Positions 32,201 through 44,200 of a stretch of 64,000 nt of DNA are shown piece by piece. Below the pieces are notes generated by a model, which made no database searches, had not been told where the DNA came from, and worked only from the letters and a program-made list of their open reading frames with translations. The position numbers and the translations under genes were made by a program. Each line of letters opens with the position of its first letter. Position 1 is the first letter of the stretch. Source of the DNA: Siniperca chuatsi (taxonomy: Eukaryota > Chordata > Actinopteri > Centrarchiformes > Sinipercidae); the NCBI RefSeq assembly GCF_020085105.1, contig NC_058043.1, positions 11,554,667-11,618,666 on the forward strand, written 5' to 3'.

Positions 32201-35200
32201 AGGTTCATGTACTACATTTTTCTGGAGCTTTCAACTGTATTACATGGTCAGCACATGGAATTTGTTCACTTGTAATGGAGATGGATCTGTTGACATGCTA
32301 TCACAGTAGCTGTTTCATCTCTAGCAAAGGGGCTGCTCATAGCGATGAACCCACAGACAATTATCACACGACTCTGCAGTTCCCCTCGGCTCTACGGAGC
32401 GTTTTAACGTCTTTAAGCTGTTTTTCTACTTGCCCAGCACCAAACAGCTGACAGAGTTAGTGACCACGAAGAATTCAGTCCAACTCGGTTTCAGTTCATG
32501 TTCCCTGAAGTTTCAGGGATTCACTATTATCCATGTGCATGAAACCCTGATAATTAACCATCTCACATAACCCCAACTGTGTCACAACCTAATTGGCAAA
32601 ATGGTCAGAGATCAGCAATCTTGTTTGAATTTTTTATGTATAGCAGCTTAAAGTTTAGGTTTAAAAAAACTGGTCTCCTTCTTAGAAAAATCCTTATCCA
32701 GATATCCAGATTTGCCATAGATATAGAACGCACATTCTGGTGTGACAGCTTTTAACGAACCTCGCTTCTTGCCTGACATCTGTGTGGAGGAAAAGACCAG
32801 GGAGCTTCAGACCATTAGTGAGGTGGAGAATCTAGAAGCAGTTGCCTATGCGATCTAAAAGCATCATACAGGCTTAAATCAGCTATGGAGGCTAAAAGGC
32901 AGCTTATATCACAGACGTCGTTGCAGATGGCCTGGTGGAACACATCCTAAGTAGAGCATTGATACTAAGAATAACAGAATAGGAAATGGTTTGGGTATAC
33001 AGTAGTGCATAGGAGTTTACCATAAAGAAACAAGACCCCACGCTCTTAGTAATGCTAGTTGCTTTTGAAGCTGTGATGCATCTGTGGGAATTTATAAACC
33101 ACTTAGGAGAGGCTGCAATGGGACTAACCTTTGGAGAGATAAGAGTGCGGCCTACTTTGTGCCCTACTTTACAGGACTTTCTCACTTGCTCATTTGGTTC
33201 TTGTTTACTCTGATCCTCTGAGCACTTTGTTTAGACTATTCTGACTTTTTTTAAAGGAGAAAAGGCCACATAAGAGCTGTCTGTGCCCTGCTGTGTCTGT
33301 GCCACACTTAACCAGCCTCACACTTTCTGTAGAAACATTTTTTCTCATCTTCTCATAAGTGATTTTTCTGGCTCAATATTAAAGAGCAATGTATGCATAT
33401 TGCTTTTGACTCAACCTACAATATGATTTATAACTACCTTCTTTTGCTGTAATAATGGAATTTCCTGTGAGGCAATGTGCTGTATGAAGTCTTTAACTGT
33501 TTAGATTTTGGTCCAATTTAAAGGAGGATATCACATGGTCCCTTTTTCCCCAGATGTGCTGAGAATATTCTCTGCCACATCTGCTTTCAACATACTGGCG
33601 ATTTATTGTTTTCAAATGAAACAGCTGTACAGACAAATTGCTTCAGTAATAAATGGTATAGTTGGACTTCATAATCCCTGTGCTTATGATGCTACCTTGT
33701 CGCCAAGGTGTGATGTTTGACTTTTGATTTTCTTTTTTCTTGACCATAGAAATTACTAGACATGCAAAATACTTTTTTTTTTAAATCCACATTGTTTTGT
33801 TGAAGCCCTGCAGCCTTTCTGTCTCAACCCTGGTAACTCTTTCAGCAGAAATAATCCATTTTGAAAAACATCATCAGACAACATGAAAAAATAACAATAA
33901 ATTAAAAAGTTTTAGCTCTAATTTTAAGTGAACAAGACATACAAAGGTTTTGTGTTTGTTCAAAGAGCTCCTGTTTTCTTTAAAACCAGGTCAACATTTG
34001 CTGATGCAGAGTATGATTCATTTGCAGGCTATGGTTAAGTTGCTCATAAGGAAATTATTGTTTTATTCTCTGAAAATGTTCCAGGAATAGCTTCACATTC
34101 ACTGGGAACATGACAGGAGCAATGCTTCATAAGTTGTGTTCATAATACCCATTCGTGTTCCTTATATGTCATTGGGCCTTGCATGAATGATTTATTAATT
34201 TAAAGGCATCAGCTGGTGTTTAGGTTAGAAATCTGTTTAGTAACTGGATGCTGTGACTGCTCTGATAGGACTGTAAGAGGATGATATAAAGCTGATGAAA
34301 GTCAGTGACATTTTAATGCTCCCAAGTTTTTATAAAACAAAATTGAATCAATGGCTGGATGACTTAATGCATTTTAAACATTTCAGTATGTGAGAAAAAT
34401 ACTAATTTAATGGTGGATTTAATGTGTTGATTTAAGGTAAAATGCACATCACACAGTTTGATTTCCATGATAGGACATGAAGAGATAAAAAAATAAATGT
34501 AGCAATATATTTTAGAGAAATGCAGTTTCAATACAACAGTATATCACTTAACATACATCTGTAAGCTCTAAGGGAAAGAGAGAGTTTATGAACTGTTGTA
34601 GAATATGATCAATAGCAGGTTTGGGTCAGCAGGTACCAAAATCAATTCTTGAAATTTATCTCAACCCTGTCTGCTTATAAAGTGACCTCACATGGTGTGC
34701 TGACAAACGTTGAGAAACTCTGCTCTATGACAACAAATCAGAGCAGAACAGCACAATCAGTACAAACCCAGTGATAAACAAAACAGTTGTGTAACACATC
34801 ATAAATGATAATCATCACTTCAGAATGATGCTTGAATGAACAAAGGTGTCCCGTTAGGCAAATAAGTGTTGCATCAATTCCTCCATCCTCCCATCATCCT
34901 CGCATCCCTCAAGCCATCAAAAGAGATGCATGCGATAGAAGTAAGGATGCATCAACTGGAATTGAGAGGAGACCATCAGGTATGAATCTTAAGATAACAA
35001 ACACATAATCCCCCCCACCTGACTGCAGCTCTTTTTCATGATGCTTTTAATGACATCTTTTGATGCCATCTGTCACCAGGAAGATTGCTGATTGGCATTT
35101 AATGTATGCGAGACAAATATATACATTTACTGATTTTGCCATTTTTTCACAAAACATAATGTTTACTAGACTTCTTAGGTAAGTTTACAATATATACTGT

Positions 35201-38200
35201 AGTAAAAGTGTGCCATTGGGGATTTGTTGCATATATGGTACAGATCAGATGAACATCACATGCAGTCTGTTATTTCTAAAGGTGTTTTGGGCCATATTTA
35301 TATGTGGAAACAAATCTGATAAGAATCAATTATCTGCTAATGTGGCCTTAATCTACAGATCTGCATTTTCAGGACTGTGTCTCCTGACACGGGCAAAAAG
35401 TGATAGTAGTGCCCTGGACTGGGTCACAGGCAACCCTCCACCTCCAGAAGCGCTCTCCAATCCCTTAACTCAACCCAAACTGACCCTTTAATTTTTGTCT
35501 GTTTTACACTAATTTATTCACATGCACAAACAGGTTGTTTTGAGTGTAGACACTAATCAGTTAAGGCTCATATTTTTTGGAAATTGAAAATTCGAAGGTG
35601 GGAGTTAGCCTTAGCCTTAGTCACTCAAAAGTAAAAAAAAAACTAAATTAGCAAAATGTACCAAAACAAAACAAAAAAGTAAGAGTAAGAGTTACTCAAC
35701 TCAAAAAAAAAAAACACATAGAGGCCCAGAATTGTGTTTGTTGCAGTCATACTCTTTCATGAAGAAGACATTTAACCCAGAACTGTCAAACTGAATAGAA
35801 GAGACTGCCAGTAGCCATCATTAGTCCATCAAACGGATTATCAAGAGTGTCACTTCTGAGCATAACTGCTGTCTGTCTAGTTTGGCACCCCAAATATAGG
35901 AAGCCTTCCAAACACAACACTGTGAGACATGTGGAGGGATCTTTAGTCTCAGATCCACAGACTAACTACAAATGGCATCAAAATGTAAGTCAATCTGCAT
36001 AAACTAAGAATAAAAGGCATAAAACATTTGAAAGTGTGATATTACTGCATGAATGAAGCTTCTTTCATGCTTGAAGTGCTTGGTATAAAATCTATACTAA
36101 GGGGGTGTGTTGGAGCCTTTTATATAATAGAGAATATTTGTAAATAATTTATATTTTGCTGTATTTGATTTGCTAAGGATAAGCAGCTATATAGTTCCAT
36201 TGCAGAATATTGAATTAGGGCCAATAATGACGGCAGTCAGCTCTGGCTTCTGATTGGTTCAAATGTATAAAAATCTGCCTGTGCTTGTCAGTTAATTTAG
36301 TTGAAGCTGTGGAGCCTGGAGAGCACACTAGTCCTTGACCATGCTTGTCGTGCTTATATTGCTTATTATTGTTTATTGTGTTTTGCTACCATGTTTCATT
36401 TTTGTATTTTGAAGAAGAAAGATTTTCAGTTAACAGTTTAAACGAAGAACATGGACTACAGAGTTTTATTGAAGCACGAGTCAACTACATGCTTGGACTC
36501 TATAGCTTAAAAAGACAGAGCCACACTAACAGGATGACCTTAACCTTAAGAATTTACAATGTTCTCCTTGTGCCCCAAGACAGTTCAATCCCTGCTCCAA
36601 CATCCAACTTAAAACTAGAAACCAAAAAAAAAATCATTCACTTCTCTTTAAGCAATCAATAGTACATGTGTTGAGGCATATCTGTTAGCAATGCCAGATT
36701 TCAAAACAGTGTGGTGCAAGATGGGGATGAACTGCTATACTGCTGTATAGAAATAACACATTTCCTTTAATTCAATTAAATGTTATTTATATAGCGCCAA
36801 ATCATATCAGAAGTTATCTCAGGGCACTTTTCCTATAGAGCAGGTCTAGACCCAACAATTCCCACCATGCGCAAGCACTTGGCAAAAGTGGCAAGGAAAA
36901 ACTCCCTTTTAACAGGCAGAAACCTCAAGCACAACCAGGCTCTGGGTGGGTGGCCATCTGCCTCGACCGGTTGGGTTGAGAGAGAGAGAGAACAGGAAGA
37001 AAGAGAACATACAGTAGCACAATGCAAGTTCCACATAGAGATGTAAAGTAATAGTAATAGTAATGGTAGCAATAATAATAATAATAATAATAATTGTTGC
37101 AGCGGGTGTTGTTTACTTTGTATTTCTTTGTATCTTTGTAAATACAAAGAGATTTTTCTTTAAATCACAATGGATGTTTAAAGTCCTTTTATCAGTTTGG
37201 TCTTGCTCTTTAAGTGGAGGAGAGAAAAGCATATTAGAGAATGGGAGGATGATAAAAAAGACTATCTGAAAAAAGAGAGAGAGAGAAAGTAGGCCAATGT
37301 GGCGAGGGCCACGTATTGTCTCGGCCAGCACATTACACATTCTGGTCAGAGGTAATGATGAGCAGTGTCAAAGAGTCTCCAGCTGGACAGATGGTCTTCA
37401 AGCTTGCCCTTGAGTTTTCAGCTTTGCTGAGTCAGCCAACTGGAACACCATGGCATATTAAACTGCTCTCATTTGACCTTGTCTTTGTGTAGACAGGGTT
37501 TGGGCAGATTACTCAACAGGGTTATGAAGCCAACAGTCATCCTGGACTCAGAAGGTTTATAAAATGAGTGGTGATAGTTCCTTTATGGGTGCAGTAAAGA
37601 CATGGCTGGGTGGCTTTTGTTTGTCTCAGTAGCTGTCTGACCCTCTATGAAAAGAAACAGTCTGTTTGCCTGATTCAACAAATACTTCACAGTCATACTC
37701 ATTTGGCTGTATGCCATCTTGGCTCCATTTTATCACTCTGACCACTCTGGTTTGTCTTTCACTCACATTGACTGACTGAGTACCCAACTTGCTCCATTAT
37801 ACTTCTGATTGCCTGTCTGTCATGGCTCAGAAATGTTCTCCACAGACACCAATCTATCTGTTAGTCTGGACTCTTTTATGAGGATTAAAACATCTAGCAG
37901 TTCCTCTCTGGCAAGCCAACTGCTGACTGATCTATTTAATCTGTGCCAGTAGACAGATTGATAGTAGGCTCACAAAGGAGCACTTCTTCACAGATGACAA
38001 CCAAGCTATTTATCTGCTGTTATTGATTTTTCTGTGCACTGTCTGTCACAACAAGCTGTGCTCACAGTTAACTAGTCTGAGACAATATGTAGCTTCTTCC
38101 ATTTTAAAGTGATAGTTTGTGGAATATTTATGCAGTTTTTGTAGTAATACAGTTTTAGTGATTAGGACTTTCAAAGTTTTTCATTGGCTTATACATACAG

Positions 38201-41200
38201 CATATATAAAGCTGAGATAATATATGACTTTTGTGTTTGAGTGCATGCCACCAATCCGAACTGCAGAAATTAATGCTGAAATAAGTAGTCAATTTTTGCC
38301 AGAAAATGGCAAATAGATTAATAAATGGTAATAGATGAATTGTTTAAACCATGAAAAAGATGCCAAACATTCTCTGGCTCCAGCTTGTCAAATGTGTTAA
38401 TTTACTGCTTTTGTATCTTTTATATCCTAAATTGAATATATTCAGGTTTTGGACATTGGACAAAACAAGCAATATGACAATGTCAAATTAGACTCCAGAA
38501 AAGGTGTGATCATATTTGAAACTATTTTCTGACATTTTATAGACTACACGACTCTTACCAGAAAGACAACCAACATGTTTATTGAAAATGAACCTGGACC
38601 TGTACTCCAGAGTAGAATGAAGCAGAAAGGATGCAGATGAAACCAAAGAACTCATTTGCACTAAAATGGTGCTAATCAGGTTGTTAGATTAGTGTGCTGT
38701 CACACCAGAAATTTAAATTAAAAAAAAAAATGGGTGACACACAAGAGAACTAATATATATATAATAGGTTCAGATTACAAGGAAAGTCTCTAGAGTATTA
38801 ATTGTTGAAGCATATTGGTGATGGCTACATGTGTTCTGTAAGATATAGCTGGAATCTCTTTTAGATAGTTTAGTCATTTTCAAATTAGTCTTAATAACGT
38901 GCTTAAATTATAATGTTAATACAAACATTCACAATTTCACCAACCTCCTGTATTTTTATAGATGCACATAGTTGACCCCAAAATGTGTGTTTGCTCAGCA
39001 TGAAGCACATACAAGAACAGGCGACAACATACGTAACCATGGTTCTCTGAGTGAAGGGACTATCTCTCCAACTTGAGGCTGCTCAGAGACTTGTGCCATC
39101 AAAATGATGACTGATGAGGGTTAGGCATACAGGCGCTTTCAAGTTTTGAGTATCTTAGGAGGTTGTCTTTTACAGTAATCCTCCCAGGCCCCTGGCCTCC
39201 ATGGATCAGTCCCTTATATTACACTTTGTTTTTATGTCTGTAATAATGTAGGCCTACACTGTAACACATTTTCCCATAAAATTACAGTAAACTACTGGCA
39301 GCTGTAGTTGCCAGCATCCTACCATTATTTTATGGTGTCTCTACCGTAATTTACTTCAACAGTATCTTACTGTAAAATGCATTACAGTATTATACAGTAG
39401 AATGTGAGGTTTACAGTGTAATACTGTGGCTAGTCATGCCAGTAATATACTGTATTTCTACAGTGTTGCTGTTTTAATCTACATTAACAGTTTTTACCTG
39501 TATGTAGTACAGTAAACTACTGAATGAAGTATGAAGTTTTCTTCATATTTATATTAATAAACTACTGTAAATTGCAGACATATGCTGTAAATAACAATGT
39601 CTTTAATCTTAATGGTCCAGTATTGCGATCCAAAAATTACCTCAGTTTTACATTAAAAATGCATAACCCATAAAATACCTACTGTAGCACAAAAGAGGAT
39701 GAGACAAGTGACAGCTTTAAGGAACTCAACATTTATTCAAAGGCAACATTGTACGACAAATTAACAGCATTTCATATCAAACGTTTTATTTTAACTCTAA
39801 AATATCTTCAAGCAAAATATGACACCAACCATTATCCTGAATAATGTAATAATATCCTGAGCTCCCAAATTTCATCATACATTACTGCTTTGCAAACTAC
39901 TGTACAAAAACTTTGTTCAATGAAACAAAAACAATATAAAAGCACTATTAAACAGATTGCAAGTTAAGATGATTTGTAATGCCTTCAAATGTCCTTTTAA
40001 TCGGCAGAGGGTTTGCATCCAGATGACTAGGCTCACAGCTCAGGGAGTGAGAGACTCTCCTTTTCCTTGGCTGGTCTTTTCCCCCTTCTCTTAAAAACAG
40101 CCTTAAAACAGCATGTAACACTTGTATGAGTAAACAAATGATATTGTTGAAATCATCTGTTATGTCCCAGCTTTTACCTTGGCAACAAACAGCAAATATC
40201 TTTGCAGTAACCTACAGCTTAGAAACACCCTTAGGTTGAGACAGATTTCTTACAAACCAAATAATCTTGCAATGCAATACACCCAATGGGTATTTTGGGG
40301 CTCAGTAGCCAAAATATCTACTATCCTGGTCATTTGCGGTTCGATCCCGGCTTCCCCCACACGTCGAAGTGTCCTTTGGCAAGACACTGAACCCCAAATT
40401 GTTCCCGAGGGCTGTTCCTTTGGTGTGTGGGTAAATGTGTTACTTTCTTGCAAATGATGAGCAGTTGGCACCTGCCATCAGTGTGTAAATGTGATATGTA
40501 GTTGAAGCGCTTTGAGTAGTCTGAAAAGACTAGAAAGGCGCTATATAAGTACAGTCCATTTACTATTTGAGTTGCCAAGTTTGGGAGATATCGGCCGTAG
40601 AGATGTCTGCATTTTTTTTTATTTTTATTTTTATATAATGGGACTATATGGCACTCGGCTTGTGGTGCTCAAAGAGCCAAAAAAATAAATAAATACAATT
40701 AAAAAACTGAAAAGCAATGTGTCTTTCCAGAAATTGTGACCCGGTTACTCAAGATAATCCACAGATTTGTTGTGAGCAGTTTCAACTATCTATGGCCATA
40801 ATGGATTATTACATCATCAAAATTGTCAATATGCTACCTTACAGTTTTTAAATTGTACTGCATCTTCTTGTATGGAATGTTTTTTTTCCTAACATCAATC
40901 ATGAATTATGATTTTTAACCTTTTAACCATGAATTATGGCTTTTAACTTATACCAAGAACTGATAGTACACAGCATTAATTTCTTACACACCTTACATTT
41001 TTATAATAAATGTAACATTGATATTTAGGTGCCTATATTTTTCACATTATCTCCCTATGCACAAATAAAACCGTTTTTAACACTGGCAGTGTGTAACCAG
41101 AGCAGCTAGGCTGCAGTGCATAGATTGTAACATCATTCTGCAATAGTGCTTAAATTTAAAATAAATTAACTACAATGTACATTCCTATCACATGCCGACT

Positions 41201-44200
41201 AACGTTACAGTAGCTAGCTACGCTAGCTTAGCTTAGCTAAAGATTAGCTCACCAAGACGTTGCAGAAACAGCAATGAACCCGCGGAACACACGTGCCTGG
41301 ATCGCCTCGGTCACTGTGCTTGTCTGTTCTCTGTGTTGCTTGGTTTCACATACGAATTCATAAACTTTATATATTTTTTAGCTTCAACTGAGTATAGAAT
41401 TTGGCTGTATTTCTACAGCAATTTGTTACAGTGTATACTTCCTCTGTGTTTCAGATGATGGCAAGCTGTCATTTGAAGAGTTCAATGCTTACTTTGCGGA
41501 TGGGATCCTGACTACTGAGGAGTTACAGGAGCTTTTCTACTCCATAGATGGCCGACAAAATAAGTGAGTTTTTTTATTTGAAAAATATTGGCTCTGATTT
41601 TAATCTCTCAAAGTAAAAAATTATTAATGTTTAGTTGTTTTAAGCGCTACACTAAATTTCTTACAGCAGTGGGCCTTTTACAGTTAGAAAGAAGCAGAAA
41701 AGAGAGTGAATAGCAAATGCTTTGAGCTTAAAGGCACAGTTAATGTGGTTCTTTCAAGTCATCAGTTATAGGCTAAATGCCTCAAAGCTGGAGGGAGGTC
41801 TTCAGCTAAAAATGAGCCCTGCAACCAAACTCAAGCAGGCTGAATTAAAGTTTACCCCCTTCCTTTGGACATAAAATACTGTGGACTACACCAGCCTCTT
41901 CAAAACCTACTCCCCCGAAATTATAATCAAAGAAATCAGCCTGAGGGTAGCTGCTGAAATCACTGGTCTGCAGAGAATGTTTAACTCACTGCAGCCACAT
42001 AGGAAATATCTTCCCTCTTGTGGTACATGTAATAGTTTTAAGTTTTAGCCTTTTTATAAAGCTTTATTGTTTTTGGCAGTTTAGGGATTTGTATTAATGA
42101 GACACTTTGCAACTTTTTTGCCCTCCACACTTCCTTATGTTGTACCAATACTTGAAGGCTGTCAAACCGTATGTATGTAAAATAATGAATTCACTGTGAT
42201 TGTTAAGTCTGTGTTTGTCTCACAAGATGGCACTCACAAGTATAAACAAACCCACGCATACCCACTGTACCCAAGCACATTGAGATGCATTGAAGTTTTT
42301 AAATTGACTTTGTAAGACTTCTTTTTTTTGCAGTAGTGTGTGGCTACAGTAACAACGTTTATTTTGTGTTGTGTTGTCAGTTCTTCCATCACTGTGTGAT
42401 TAATTGCTTTTGGACATGATGTTATGCTGGTACTGTCACTGATGTGACACACCAGCCCTCAGACCTAACCACGCTCCAAGCTTTGAGGCAGTTGGCATGA
42501 ACTGAGCTCTCATGTCTAATTAAAGGGCGTTCATGTTTTGAATAACAATACTGTTAATTTTAATCACTGCTGAAACAAAAGCATTTCCAAAACCTGCGCA
42601 GGATTTGGTGAGGATGCTTAAAGTCACATAGCACAAAGAATATTCCCTCTCAGCTAAAAGATAAATAATCTCTTTGGTCATTGTTACGGTGGCCTGCAAC
42701 AGAGATGTGTGGGAATTTATTGTCACTATCAAAATGGAAATGTACAACAGCGACTGAAAAAAGAAATGCAGTGTTGAGGTTTCTAATAACACAAGCCATT
42801 AACCGACTTTGCTTATGGTCTGCATCTGACAGTGAAAATGACCTGTACAATGCTATTAAAGTAACAGGGGAACTTTTCATATAATAATGGTACTGCATTA
42901 ATCAAACTGTGATACTGAGAACAATGTAACCTCCAATGTAATAATTTCTGCCATGACTGGTTAACAAAGAAGTATTGATTCCCATGTTTTTACAACAGCA
43001 GAGTAAGTTAAAATGAAAGGGCACTACCACTACTGCATTAACATGCATTTCTAATCAGAAAAATACACTATATTCTTCATGTAGAATGACAAAGTACAGA
43101 ACACTTCTAAGCAGAACAAATCTGTCATCTTGTGTTTCAGTTAACAATGAGGAACTATGCAGTGCGAACTTAGGTTTAGATTTTTATGGTTTTAACACTG
43201 GTGTCTTGTTTGTGTGTCTAACACTATAATATTCACACAGGTTGGAGCTACACAATTTATCTATTAGACATAAAGAGCAGCATGACTTTGAATTATCCTA
43301 ATTAACTTTCACAATATTTTCCCCATTTATCTCCACTTGTGTTCTATCCTGCAGCAATCTGGACACTGACAAGCTATCGGGTTGGTGGAAAAGTGCTTTG
43401 TCTGATTTAATGCATCACAGTACACTAATTTCTGTAAAACTGCTGTCTTTAAAATTTGCCAACATCAGTGGTTGTTGTCTTATTTGTGCATCCATATTTT
43501 GTAAGTGAATAGTATCACAGAAAACTTTAAAACAGTAGTTTAACATTTTGGGAAATACGCTTATTTGCTTTCTTGCTAAGATTTAGATGAGAAGATTGAT
43601 ACCACTCTACTATCTGTCTATTAAATATGAAGCTACAATTAAATATGAAGCTACAGACGTTTAGCTTAGCTTAGCATAAAGACTGGAAACAGATGGAAAC
43701 AGATAAGCATTGCAACGTGTTGTTTTTACACTTCACGTTTTGATTAAACACATGTTTAATCTATACAAAATAAATATGTTAATTTGTGAGCTTTAGGGTT
43801 ATGCAAGAAATGGATTTTGTTATCTTTGGACAGAGCCAATCAGCTGTTTCCCCATTTCCAGACTTTGTGCTAAGCTAAGCTAACCGGCTGCTGGCGGTAG
43901 CTTCACATTTACCATACAGACATGAGAGAGGTATCACTCTTCTCAACTCTCCACAAGAGTAAATAAGCAGATTTTCCAAACTATTCCTTTAAATTGTTGA
44001 TATTCTTTAGATTTATTTTTTGCTGAAAAAGCATTATAATACACTGCAACCAACACCACCACCACCATCCACCTGCAACACTGGTTTTAACCTGAAAAAC
44101 CTGGCACAGATCTACTGACCTATTTTTTTATCGTCTTAAAAATGCATGCGTGTCAGATGGCCTATAAAGTGAAGAAATAGGGCAGAGACCTGTAAATACA

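Larger units (their letters stand above)
31171..41454 (+). other. necab3 intron 2
   Basis: The largest intron (10.3 kb). It holds a possible solo LTR near 36104, a teleost interspersed repeat at 36771-37000, an AAT microsatellite near 37070-37093 and a 2.2 kb DNA transposon with an inserted SINE at 39255-41435. From 31171 to 36100 and 37300 to 39250 nothing is recognised; the open frames there show no family features. Confidence 0.65.

Noticed and set aside
36833..37147. Leucine-rich reverse open frame
   Set aside because: It is made of an interspersed repeat and an AAT microsatellite.
40338..40348. Possible tRNA gene around a perfect B box
   Set aside because: There is no cloverleaf, and the downstream body and tail match a teleost SINE, so it is a SINE head.
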